Shown in pieces: positions 52,591 through 63,575 of a stretch of DNA of 64,000 nt. Each line of letters starts with the position of its first letter. The first letter of the stretch is position 1. The stretch covers positions 62,001-126,000 of the forward strand of contig JASGKW010000013.1 of the NCBI GenBank assembly GCA_049840515.1, written 5' to 3'. The notes below the pieces were generated by a model that saw nothing but the letters and a program-made list of their open reading frames with translations, had not been told where the DNA came from and did no database searches. The DNA is from Muricomes sp049840515. Its GTDB lineage: Bacteria; Bacillota; Clostridia; Lachnospirales; Lachnospiraceae. Made by a program: the position numbers and the translations under genes.

Positions 52591-54174
52591 CTATTCTGTG
52601 CCTTTTGACGATTTCCTTTTAATTGTATCTTTACCCTGCATGTCAATCTGGGCTTCTATGGCCTGTACAACAGATTTCAGTACTTTAATCCGGGCGTAAT
52701 ATTTATCATTGCCCTCCACAACAATCCATGGAGCATATTCCGTTGAAGTCCGAATCAGCATCTCATCCACGGCTTCTTTGTATAAATCCCACTTTTCTCT
52801 GTTTCTCCAGTCTTCCTCCGTAATCTTCCACTGCTTCTCAGGATTTTCCTGGCGTGCCGTAAAGCGCCGCTCCTGCTCTTCTCTATCTATCTGCATCCAG
52901 AATTTGAGCACAACAGCACCTTCATCTGAAATATCCTTCTCCATATCATTGATTTCCTTATATGCACGCTGCCATTCCTGCCTTGTACAGAATCCTTCAA
53001 TGCGCTCCACCATAACCCGTCCATACCATGTCCGGTCAAATATCGCAATGTGTCCGTTTTTGGGCATTGCTCTCCAAAATCTCCAGAGATAGTGGTGAGC
53101 CTTTTCAATATCATTGGGTGAGGCTGTAGGATTTACAACAAACCCTCTTGGGTCCATCTTTTCCGTGAGCCGTTTAATTGCGCCGCCTTTTCCTCCTGCA
53201 TCCCAGCCTTCAAAGCAAAGTACCACAGGAATCCTCCGCCTGTAAATTTCACTGTGGAGCATTTCCATTTTCTTTTGCAGCTTTTTCAGCTGTTCCTCAT
53301 ACTCTTCCCTGCTCAGACTTAGAGTCAAGTCCGCTTTGGCAAGCACAGATTCCTGTATTCCCTTTACCTCCATCTCCTCTTTATTCTGCTGGGAATCAGA
53401 AGAAACTTTGCCGGACATCTCCTCGATGACCTCTGCTGCCTTCTCTTTTACTTTCTCCTTTTTCAGTTGTTCAAGCCGTTCCTCCAGCTTCTTAATTACA
53501 ACCGTATAAATCTTTGCGGTAGCAAAACGTCGGTCCACCGCCTCAATAATCGTCCATGGAGCATAATCTGTATCTGTTATCTGGAGCATTTCCTCCATCA
53601 TCTGAACATACTCTCCGTACCTGGCATTGCGTTCCAAATCGCCCTTAGTTACACGCCATGCAGTTTCCTTTGAGTCCTTGAGTTTTTTAAACCTCTTTTT
53701 CTGCTCCTTCTGGTCGATATCAAGGAGGAGCTTTATTATAACGCAGCCGTCATCTGTCAGCTGTTTTTCAAAAGAGCAGATAGACTGATAGGCATCCGCC
53801 ACCTCATTTTTTTTGGTCTTCTTATCAAAGCGCTCAATCAGCACGCGCCTGTACCAGCTCCCGTCAAAGATTGCAATTCTGCCCCTTGCAGGAGTTTTAT
53901 TCCAAAAACGCCACAAAAAGGGATGCATATGTTCTTCCTCTGTTTCGCCTTTTATAGCATGTACCTCAAATCCTCTGGGGTCCAGACTCTGGATCATCTT
54001 TCCAATCTGCAGTCCCTTTCCGGATGCACCGAACCCTTCAAATACAATAATCACCGGAATATTGTGTGTCCTGCACTGGCGCTGCAAATCACCGAGCCTT
54101 TCCTCCAGTCCCGGCATTTTTGCTTTGTACTCCGTCTTGTCCATAGATTTTGTAAGATCAACCTTCTCCAACAT
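52591..54174 (-). CDS. pap: Polyphosphate:AMP phosphotransferase (tandem PPK2 domains)
   Basis: A 527-residue cytosolic enzyme with two PPK2 domains. The first (about 1-250) has a P-loop variant IIVFEGFGASGKGLQIGKMI and DGSWYRRVLIERFDKKTKK. The second (about 270-510) has the canonical CFEGWDAGGKGGAIKRLTEK, DPRGFVVNPTASPNDIEKAH and IFDRTWYGRVMVERIEGF. In characterised two-domain PPK2 proteins the C-terminal half is the catalytic one and phosphorylates AMP to ADP from polyphosphate. Here too the C-terminal P-loop is closer to consensus, so the N-terminal domain may be structural. The start at 54174 has AGGAGG 8 nt upstream. Confidence 0.93.
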   Translation of the reverse strand: MLEKVDLTKSMDKTEYKAKMPGLEERLGDLQRQCRTHNIPVIIVFEGFGASGKGLQIGKMIQSLDPRGFEVHAIKGETEEEHMHPFLWRFWNKTPARGRIAIFDGSWYRRVLIERFDKKTKKNEVADAYQSICSFEKQLTDDGCVIIKLLLDIDQKEQKKRFKKLKDSKETAWRVTKGDLERNARYGEYVQMMEEMLQITDTDYAPWTIIEAVDRRFATAKIYTVVIKKLEERLEQLKKEKVKEKAAEVIEEMSGKVSSDSQQNKEEMEVKGIQESVLAKADLTLSLSREEYEEQLKKLQKKMEMLHSEIYRRRIPVVLCFEGWDAGGKGGAIKRLTEKMDPRGFVVNPTASPNDIEKAHHYLWRFWRAMPKNGHIAIFDRTWYGRVMVERIEGFCTRQEWQRAYKEINDMEKDISDEGAVVLKFWMQIDREEQERRFTARQENPEKQWKITEEDWRNREKWDLYKEAVDEMLIRTSTEYAPWIVVEGNDKYYARIKVLKSVVQAIEAQIDMQGKDTIKRKSSKGTE

Positions 54175-54259
54175 ATCATTTCCCTCCTGACCATGTACTA
54201 TTACTATCTGCATCTTTCCATTTTCAATACACATCTCATATTATTCTTTCATTTGCCAC

Positions 54260-57068
54260 TTAATATGCTTTCATAAATCTTTGTATGATTATCGCTGTCA
54301 CCGCCCGGGATGAGGCTCCCTGTGGATTCAGTTTTCCCTGATCACCACTAATCAGCCCAATTCCCACAGCCCAGCTCATTGTTTCTTTTGCAAATCCACT
54401 TACCCTTGCTTCGTCTGGGTACGCATATAAATCGCCCCGCTTGTTTACATTATATCCTTTATATTCCGCATAGCGGTACATCATCGTTGCTAACTGCTCT
54501 CTCGTCATATTATCAACAGCACCAAAATTCCCATTATCATAGCCCTTTATCACTTCGGCCTTTTTCGCCCACACTGCCGGAAGAGAATAGAAGCTTCCAG
54601 CCCCCACATCTTGAAATACCCTCTCAAAGGTGATTTCAGGTGACCGTTCCATCCTATAAAAGATTGTTGCAAACTGTCCTCTGCTCAGGTTGTCTGCCGG
54701 CCCGAAATTTCCATTTGAATAGCCAGACATGATTTTTTCTTGTCCCACAAACTGAATCGGTTCATAGTACCACATACCTGACGGCACATCAGGATAATAG
54801 ACAGGCGTTTTCTCCGGTTTTGGATCCTTGGAGCCATTTGATGGCTGATTCGGCTGATTCTGACCTTTTACATTCACCTGGCACAGTGCAGTATGATTTC
54901 CAACCTTTGCGGTAATGGTTGCTGTTCCGCCTGACTTCGCTGTCACGATTCCATTGCCCGAGACAGTTGCAACTGCTTTATTACTGCTGCTCCATGCAAC
55001 TGCTTTTGAATCTGTCGTATCCGCAGGAGTATAATTTACCTTTAAGTCAAAGCTCTTTCCTAAATCCATGTTTACAGCTTTCTGATTCAGCTGGATTCCT
55101 GTCAGGGGAATGACTACAGTCACTTTACAAGTTGATTTATAACTTCCCACCTTTGCAGTAATTGTTGTCATGCCAGCAGATTTTGCCGTTATAACACCCT
55201 TATCAGAAATAGACGCCACATTAGAGTTTGAACTGCTCCACTGTACCGCTTTTGTGTCTGTTGTATCAATCGGATTATATGCCACCTTCAGGGTAAGGCT
55301 GTTTCCCTTTTCTACTGTCGCTTCGCCCTTATCCAGACTAATGCTTTGTAACGGTTTTAATGGAGCTGTCACTGTTACTTTACATATCGCAGTACAATTG
55401 CCAGATTTTACGGTAATATTCGCTGTGCCGGTGCCTACTGCTGTAATAGTACCCGACGCATCAACCTTTGCCACCTTTTCATTACTGCTGCCCCACAGAA
55501 GACCTTCCGTAGAATAATAAGGAGTTCTTGATACTTTTATAGCCCTTTTCTCCCCTGCTGCCAGAGACAATGTTGGCTTGTCCACTTGGATTGCAGTGGC
55601 AGGGATTGTTTTAATTTCCACAAATCCAGCGCCATTTTCACCATTGATAACAACAGGATTAGACAACAGGCTATTCTTCACGCTCTGATTGGCCACATAT
55701 ACATGGCTGCCGGCTGGAAGAGAAAAGATTGTCACTGCATTATCAATAAAATTAACGGACTGTGTATCACGCAGGTAAATATCAATTGGAATAACAGGAT
55801 CATTCACAACCACAGAAGAAAGACGGACACCAGGATTCAGGATAAGCTTTTTCAGATTCTGAGTGTGGTCAAATGCCATCCCAACTATATCCGTTACGTC
55901 ATCAGGAACAATATAAGTATCGCCCGCTCTATTCGCTGGATAGCGTGAAAGACGATTACCATTAAATAATATTCCATCCCTGGCATTCCAAGCTAAACCA
56001 CCTGTGTTGCGTACCTCATACTCTTCTAATGCTGGCAGTTCCGTAAACGCCCAAGGCATATATCCCTGTATTGTTCCATCAATCACAATCTTCTTTAATT
56101 TAGGACAAGAACTAATGCTTGCCTGCTCTATAATATATTGTCCTTTCAGCGTCAGAATTTCCAGATTCGTACAATCCACAAAATTTGACATACCAAATTT
56201 TCTAACTCCGGTTCCCACTGTAGCTTTCCCCAGGCCATCCGCTCCATTAATTGCAGCATCGCCTAATGTTACTACTGTATCAGGAATATCCAGTGATGTC
56301 AGATTTTGTACACCTGAAAATGCAAATGTACCTATTGTAGTCACTGATCTTGGAATTATAAAGCTCTGCCCATCTCTCTTTGCTGGATATAATAGCAAAG
56401 TAGTCATATCTTTATTATACAAAACTCCATCAGATAAAGTGAAATATGGATTCCCTACAGCCAGTGTTACAGTATTTAAATTTTTTAGCCATTTAAAACC
56501 ATAAACTTCTCTTAACGTAGATGGTAAATTCAATGTTGTAAGATTAGCATATCTGCTAATTGCGCCTTTCTCTATAACCTCAATTCCTTCTGATATGGTA
56601 AAAGATGTTACATTCCACCACCCCTCAAGCTCCTGGCCTATCGTTGTAACCCGGTAGGTCACCCCTTTATATTCTACGGTTCCTGGCACTACTACATTCC
56701 CATCGGCGGCAAATGGATTATAGTCTATTAACTTAACTGTATCACTTCCTGTAATTTCATAAGTATAATCCCCGATTTCAAAAGTATTTTCATCCAGGGA
56801 GTTCAAAGACATTGCACCAAATTCAGATACACTCTCTTGCTGCTCTGCGTCCCTCTCCACCTCCACAATGTCTTCTTCCTCTTTTAGAAGAATCTTTCTC
56901 CTCCAGTATAGGAGGGTCTGTCTCCGATTTCTGTTCCTTACCTGTTACAAGTGTAAAGGCTTTCTGTTCAGTATTATCGTTTAAAGCATCCGATGCTAAT
57001 GCTGGCATTACATTAGTTATTGACAATAACATTGCCATAATAATTGCGGTTATCTTTTTGTTTTTCAT
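54260..57068 (-). pseudogene. SLH-anchored surface protein with LRR_5 and Ig-like (Big_2) domains, one-base insertion
   Basis: A ~935-residue exported protein. A signal peptide (KKITAIIMAMLLSITNVMPA-LAS) is followed by an acidic linker, BspA-type leucine-rich repeats (about 60-420: VVPGTVEYKGVTYRVTTIGQ, SFIIPRSVTTIGTFAFSGVQ), three bacterial Ig-like domains (SLDKGEATVEKGNSLTLKVA, SSNSNVASISDKGVITAKSA), and three SLH motifs (FGPADNLSRGQFATIFYRME, FGAVDNMTREQLATMMYRYA, and a third). SLH domains bind cell-wall pyruvylated polymers. The frame breaks at 56882-56885, where AAAA should be AAA (SSKEEEDIVEVER restored). Probably an adhesin or S-layer-associated protein. Confidence 0.88.
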
Positions 57069-57136
57069 CTCATTCCCTTTTTGTTCAATTTCTATATTAT
57101 TCCCTATTTCAAAATAGATTTTCTATAATTCATCAT

Positions 57137-57142
57137 ATTATA
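57137..57142 (-). promoter_or_regulatory. Candidate -10 box for the SLH protein gene
   Basis: TATAAT on the minus strand about 70 bp before the ATG; no good -35 partner is visible. The rest of 57069-57303 is AT-rich with no feature except the terminator next listed. Confidence 0.35.
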
Positions 57143-57264
57143 GTCACATGCACAATGCAATAATAATGCTATATATTTACAAATTTTATGGCATTATTTG
57201 TATTACTTTTATGTAATTACACGATTTATAACATTCATATACCAACAAAACGTAATTCCTGTCT

Positions 57265-57290
57265 GAAAAAAACGGAAGACATTGCCTCCG
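57265..57290 (-). terminator. Terminator of the large beta-helix surface gene
   Basis: CGGAGG and CTTCCG (plus-strand CGGAAG at 57273-57278 and CCTCCG at 57285-57290) form a 6-bp stem followed on the minus strand by seven T. Confidence 0.65.
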
Positions 57291-57303
57291 CTTTTCTCCC
57301 GCT

Positions 57304-60300
57304 CTATTTCATTCTATAACATGAAAACTCATCTACAAACAAGGCAAGAGCATTATCCTCTTTAAAATTTCCAATGCCATGTTTCTCAACATATCTCTTC
57401 ACTTCCCGCACATTGTCCGGCGCCAACTTCCATATCTGTTCAGGTTTTTGTCTGTCATCGCGGAATTTTGAGAGGACAGCAACATATTCTGTATTACGAT
57501 ACCATTTAGAATCTACATTCAATCCCCCATTGGAATTATACTCCTTTTCCTCCTTTTCAGTCAGTGTGTCCGGGTTCATGTCTTTATTCAAATCATAATA
57601 CTTCTTTTCTATAAATCTGACATATTTTGTAACTGGGACATCAGGCACAATTCCATCTTTCATCACATGGACTGTAAAATTGCAATAAGTCTCTTTTCCC
57701 ATACTGTCTTTTATATGATATGTTACTGCCACATAACCAGATTGCTTGAATGTTTTAAACTCCTCTGGATGAAAACTCACAATCTCCAGCTTATCAGAAA
57801 AAGTATCTGTATAGAGCCTATCGTCCTCCTCATCTGTTACAATCGTCCTTTTCTCTTCCACTGCCTGTTTCATCAGTAAATCCTTCGTGATAATTCCAGC
57901 CTGTGCCTCCTCCAGTGTAAAGTATCTGTCCTCTGCCTGAATAATAGGGAATTCATTGTATTTCACTCTCAGATTCACTGTTTTTTCAACCATATTTCCC
58001 GCAGAATCCGTTACTTCATATGTGATTTTATGGATAACCGGGCTATCATCTTTATCCATCTGCAAGAACCATGTATCCAGCATTTCATCTTTTGGCATTC
58101 CGCCCTTCCACACCTTGGTTTCACCCTTTTGTTTTGGATTCCCTTTCCCCTCTGCATATTGGATTTTTGTAATCAAAACTTTCGCTGTCAATGTGCCATC
58201 CTCTTTATCAAGTGCTATCACACCTTGAAGTAAATCTTCTCTGGTTACTGTCTGACCTTCATAAAATTCTTTATCGGCAGCATTTATCTTGGGTATCTGA
58301 TCCCACGCAGCCACAAAGGTTGCCGTTGGTATTTGGCTGAAATTATCCCCCGCCATTATTGTAATGTTATTGAAATTACTAAAACGTGCTACGCTTTCGG
58401 TCAGAGGTGAGTTTGCTATACTTTGACTCCTTGCTACATCTTTTATTGTTTCATATCCGACAATATTCGTCTCCCCTTCTTTATACTGCGCTTTGTTAGA
58501 AAATAACTCAATATAATTCCACCCCATAAATCCATAGTTACTCTTCCCATAATTGGTAAATCCTTTGTTATTTTTTATCAAATACCCTCCCGTTTTCTCG
58601 CAAGTCTTCAGGAGTCACTCTTCTTCTTTCTGCACACCGCTGTCTGCCCCATTTCCAGCGTACACCACCCGGACGCGGTCATCCCATATGGCATACAATG
58701 TCATATCCTTATTGGTTCCTGCCGAGATAGTGTCTCCAGGTTGGTATTCCCTGTTGTTGCCTTTGAGTTTTCCGCCCACCCTTTGAAAGGATGACTACAA
58801 ATATTGGGGCGCTGGGAGGTTATTGTAGTAGCCTCATACCAATATTTCACTTCATTCCCCGGCATGTTTTGTACACTATCATTATAATTCTTTTCATAAT
58901 GAATAGAATAACTCCGGCTAATGATTACGTCATTTGCCGCTGTATTCGCCCCGGCTGCTTCATAATCTCCGGGGCGGAATAAATAGGGCGCTTTAGACGT
59001 CAGGGTAAATTTTTGATAATTGCACTGCCTTTCGTGTTTCCATAACTGGCTTTTACACAGACTCGGCCCAGAGTATAACTGGCTGGGGTAAGTGAGGCCA
59101 CCGCCTGACCAGAAGTGAGTGCTCCAGTAATGGAAATAATTTTATCATTTGCAAGGTCACACATCATTATTGGGATTTAGCACTGCTGCCCCGGCCATAT
59201 TCATAGTTACATTCTGATATACAGCTTCCCAAAGGTAGCTGTTGCTATAAAGATTGCCTGCCGGTAATTGTCAATATTCCAGTATTCTGATTATATATGG
59301 CTCCCCCTGCCGAAGTTCCATTATTACTGTAAACAGCCTCCACTTATATTTAACCGGGAATTTCCACTCTGATTAAACATCGCACCTCCATAAGTGGCGT
59401 TATTTTGAAAAATTGAACTCCCGAGATATTTGCTGTGGCCCCTGAATCATTTCAATTGTCCCGCCATGGGTCCCCTTGTTTCCGGATATTACTCCACCTT
59501 TTATATTAGCAGCCCCTTGATTGAAAATTGCGCCTCCGTAAGTCACAGAATTGGAATAAATCTTTCCATCCAGGACATTAAATGTACCTGCATTATAAAC
59601 ACCGCCCCCATAGACAGATGTATTGTTATATATCTCAGAACCACTCAGTGTTAACGTACATTTTGCGTTGACAAATGCTCCCCCGCCTTTTTGAGGAACA
59701 CTTGCGGTATTCTTGTTATTGTTGTTATGAATGGCTATCCCAGAGGCTGTTACATTCCAATAATTCTGGTATTTATACGTAAGATACATTCCTATGCCGT
59801 TGCTATGTATATCTCCGCCAGTCAATGATGCATAATTGGTTATCCCACTAAATTCATCGTTAATACCACCGAATGCAATTCCTGCCCGGTTGTTATTGTC
59901 AAAACTGCCGCCGGTCACATTAAGTTTCGTGTTATTTGCTGCAAGCATGGTCACGCCATCCTGCCCGTTGCTGCTGAAATTCCCGCCATCTATATTCAGT
60001 GTGCCCGCACTGACAACACCAGTACTGCCATTGTCGTGCACATTTACTCCTGAGGCGATGCTTAAAGCATTACGGGTATTGCAAATCACACCGTTTCGGC
60101 TGAAATTGCAAATATTTACTCCCAAGCGCAAATGAACTGTGCTCTCCGTACTTAAAATTGTTATACCGTCCCTGCTTCCATTTAAGGTTAATGTACAGCC
60201 ATTATTTCCGCCCAATATGACATTGGATGATTCCACACATATACCTGTGGAAAGAGCGGCATTACCGGTTAGTGTTATGTCACCCGATTCAGGATAAATA

Positions 60301-61676
60301 GAAATATTCTTGTTTCTAATGGAGATGGTTATAGAATATGTGCAGTCCCTGAATACATAGATGCTGTCATAATCTCCGGCTGCATTTACAGCCTGCTGCA
60401 AATCCCAATAGTAGTTGTTCCCTATTCGCGCGTTCCCAAAAACAAACTGCTTTGCACCAATATAGGCTCCCTCTATAGATACATTATAGGTGTAATTTCC
60501 ATAATTTCCTTCCAGCACCCTCATTGGATAAGCATAATTATAGGTCTTGCCATCTTGTATCCAGCGACCACTTTGCATGGCTGCAATTTTGGTATTGCCG
60601 GATCCTGTCACACGATATGCCAATGTCGGCGTTACAGTGGGTTTATCCACCTGCACAAATATCCACCAGCACTGGTCTCCCGACTCATCTTTCTTTAAGA
60701 TTGAATACCCATTTAATGCAAGCGGGCCGACAGACAATTGAGACTTGTCTGCGCCAACACCCATCAAGAGTGAATCATCAGATTTCTTCGTTTCTGTCTC
60801 AAGCTCATAAATATCGTACAAATACTTCTTAAAATTCTCGTTCGCCTGTGCCAGTTCTTCGCTTTTTGCCGCTTCCAGAGCATCGGCTAACCGCAGAAAT
60901 TTTGCAGCATCAAAGGTTGCTTTACTTTGCAGGTATTCTGTATAAGTTGTGAAGTCCGTGATATGCTTTATATCTTGGTTCTGCTTGTAAGTAATCTCTT
61001 TAAGATTATGAACAACCAGTGAGAATGCATTTTTATCCCATGCCTCTCTCTTTTCTTTCGGCAGCATTTCATTCTCTTTTGGAATCCACGATACAAAGGT
61101 TTGCAGCCACCCCACTTCTTCCTCTAACTGTTCCCGGGTAAGCGACTCCTCTTTGTTTTCTTTTATTTTTATCATTTCAGATAACATGGCATATTTATAT
61201 AGTACCGCAAATTTGTATTGTTCTTCCTGTGTAAACCGCTTATAAAATGCATCTCTCACTTTCTCATCCAACTGCCGCAGTTCCTGGACAGGATTTTCTT
61301 TTTGAAATAGTTTCCCCATGATTTCCTCAACAGTATATCTGGAATCTGTGAAATAGCTGAGGTAAATCCATTTCATCTATTTCTATTTTAGTTTTATCCG
61401 TATTCTTATCATCTGTTTCTTGATTTGGTTTCCTCTGGGTCAGCCTCCCGGTTCCTGCTCTTTTTCTCCTGGTTCTCCTGAACCCTCTGCATCACTTTTT
61501 GCTGTATCTATAAACTCTGCATTATCCTCAGACTGCTCAGAAACCTGTTCATCACTCCTCGATGAGTCCGTATTTACCGGGCTGCTTTCGCCCTCCGCTT
61601 TCACTCTCTCAGAAATATAAGCAGCAAAAAATAGGGATACAGCCAATATTACAATGACTCTTTTCCACCTTTTCAT
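57304..61676 (-). pseudogene. Very large beta-helix / InlB-repeat surface protein broken by many frameshifts
   Basis: One ~1,450-codon gene split into many frames. From ATG 61676 (AGGAGG upstream) a signal peptide (VIVILAVSLFFAAYISERVK) and acidic linker lead to a helical region, then about 300 residues of right-handed beta-helix repeats (SGSEIYNNTSVYGGGVYNAG, LDGKIYSNSVTYGGAIFNQG). Fragments between 58582 and 59400 continue these repeats and show a Listeria-Bacteroides-type repeat (WAENSK..., then PGDTISAGTNKDMTLYAIW in another frame). The C-terminal 425 residues (57304-58581) contain cadherin/Ig-like segments (YEVTDSAGNMVEKTVNLRVK). At least eight frame changes are needed. No sortase motif or SLH domain is seen at the end, so the anchor is unknown. 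A polymorphic adhesin is the most likely role. Confidence 0.8.
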
Positions 61677-62014
61677 AAATCCTCCTATTTGTCATTACCA
61701 TAATTCATGTTTGCAAGTCATCTACTTTATATTTTAATTAATCTGTTTTAAGCCTCGCCCCCATTTTCCTGTGTCCCATGCATAAATGCAAAGATTTTGC
61801 CTGCATGATATTTTTTGCTGTGTTCATAAAATAATAGTTGAATTTTTCGACTGAATTGTCGATTAGAAATAGAAAATGAATATTTTCCAGATTCTTTATG
61901 AAGAGATTATAGCATGCCCTTAGAGAAAGCACAAGACAAAACTATCTCTCGTGCCTCTGTACAGACAAATAAAAAGACCGCAACCTGCAGTCTTTTCCAG
62001 ATTAACGGTCATCT
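61677..62014. other. 338-bp intergenic region before the beta-helix gene
   Basis: No credible gene. The minus strand provides the leader of the surface-protein gene, with AGGAGG at 61681-61686. A stretch at about 61745-61805 contains a TGCATTTATGCA hairpin followed by GGGACACAGG and a G-rich run; it loosely recalls a c-di-GMP-I riboswitch but is too divergent to call. A short hairpin near 61975-62010 (AAAGACCG...AACGGTCATCTTT, arms GACCG and CGGTC) follows the stop of the GGDEF/HD-GYP gene and could be its terminator. Confidence 0.4.
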
Positions 62015-63548
62015 TTATTTATTTTCTGAAAACATACCGGCAAATATTTCTGCCACATAGGGGTCAAATTGGGTGCCCGCACAGCGCTGTATTTCTTCCA
62101 ATGCTTCTTCGTGGCTTTTTGCTCTTGAATTATCCAGTGTGTTCATCATACGGTCGTAAGCTTCCACAACAGTCATGATTCGGGCCTCCAAAGGAATGTC
62201 CTCCCTGCTGAGCCCTTTGGGATAACCTGAACCGTCCCACCGTTCATGATGTGCCAGAACAATCCCCGCCAATTCCACGGTACTGTCAAAATAGCTTAAT
62301 ATCCTGTACCCCACAGCCGGATGCAGCTCCACATCACTGATTTCTACAGTATTGAAGGTACCGTCATTTTGCAGGACATCAGACCCCACTACCGCTTTTC
62401 CGATATCATGGAAATATGCCGCCTGTTTCAGCTTACTCACGTCAGATTTTGTCAGGTTCATAGCCTTTCCAAGACGCCCGCACATATCTCTCACTCTTGC
62501 GGCATGCCGTTTCTCCCAGTCACTTTTTGCAAACAAAGCGTCCATCATCATTCTTAATTCAAGATTTTGCGTGTTATTGCGCTCTATAGATTTTATGTTG
62601 TACATTTTCACTTCTGCGTTGCGCAATATTTCAACACCATCTCCCCCGGCCTCTGCCTTTGTAGAATATCCTATGGAAATACTGCATCGCACAGAGTGGA
62701 CTTTTTGTGTGGACAATTCACTTTTTATCTTTTCGGTCAGCACGTTCAGCCTCTTTTTCATCCGTTTTTGGCATTAATAGAACAAACTCATCTCCGCCCC
62801 ATCTTGCAACAACATCATTCTCGCGGCTCACCTGCCGCATAGCGTCCGCCGCCTTTTTCAGCAGCATATCACCCGAAGCATGTCCAAAAATATCATTTGT
62901 CAGTTTCAGACTGTTCACATCCCCCATAAGAACAGAGATTGGAAGATTATCCTCAATATTCATTGAGCGCATCTGTTCTTCAAAATATGCTCTGTTATAA
63001 AGGCCTGTGAGCGAATCATGGGAACTGATATACTCAATTTCTTTTTGCCGCTCATATTCTATCGTTATATCTGTAATGTAAGAACCCACACCATATCCTC
63101 CCTGCCGCATGCGGACAGGAAACTTTGTAGTTCTAAAATATCTGTCTTTCCACAAGATAACTTTTGTGATTAATTGATTTTGTTCCAATGTCTCATTGTC
63201 CCCCTGCCTGACCATTTCAGCAGCTCCGGCTCCAAAATCATAAAATCATCATGACCAATAATTTTATCGTAAGGGAGATTATAAAAATCCCGCAGGGCCT
63301 GATTGACAAAGACATATTTCAAATTCTCATCTTTCAAATGTACAAAACTGGCATCCGAATCAGAAAAAAGTTTTCCAAAGTTCTTTATTTCCTCTAATTC
63401 TGTTATGGTGTTAGTAAGCGATTTTACCTTTTTCATTCTATCTGCCAATAAAAACAGTAACGCAATCAAAATGCAGAGGATTGCAATAATTGTAAAAATA
63501 AGCAAAGCATGAAAGGTTTCATTTTCATTGCGACATGCTCTATAGCCA
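62015..63548 (-). pseudogene. Membrane PAS-GGDEF-HD-GYP protein, frameshifted
   Basis: A ~510-residue c-di-GMP turnover protein in pieces. An N-terminal membrane helix (LIFTIIAILCILIALLFLLA) precedes a PAS domain (DENLKYVFVNQALRDFYNLP), a GGDEF diguanylate cyclase domain (SHDSLTGLYNRAYFEEQMRS; active-site WGGDEFVLLMP), and a C-terminal HD-GYP phosphodiesterase domain (YFHDIGKAVVGSDVL; HHERWDGSGYPKGLSREDIP). The frame breaks at 63215-63217 (AAA for AAAA) and in 62718-62761. Probably a third break near 63500 joins MAIEHVAMKMKPFML from ATG 63548 to the membrane helix. GGDEF and HD-GYP would make and degrade c-di-GMP respectively. Both key motifs are intact, so the protein is probably functional in the real genome. 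Neighbouring adhesins are classic c-di-GMP targets. Confidence 0.82.
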
Positions 63549-63575
63549 TTACCTCTCTCAGCCTTCCTTTTCTTT

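Noticed and set aside
61745..61830. c-di-GMP-I riboswitch-like string in the leader of the beta-helix gene (GGCAAA, a hairpin, GGGACACAGG, G-rich run, GGCTTAA)
   Set aside because: The order of blocks is suggestive and the context is right, but the tetraloop, its receptor and the GACGCAAAGC core are not matched, and no second helix is seen. Sequence errors in this part could hide it. A covariance-model search on corrected sequence would decide.
61738..61932. 64-codon minus-strand frame upstream of the beta-helix gene
   Set aside because: No ribosome site, no recognisable domain, and it lies in the probable leader of the next gene.
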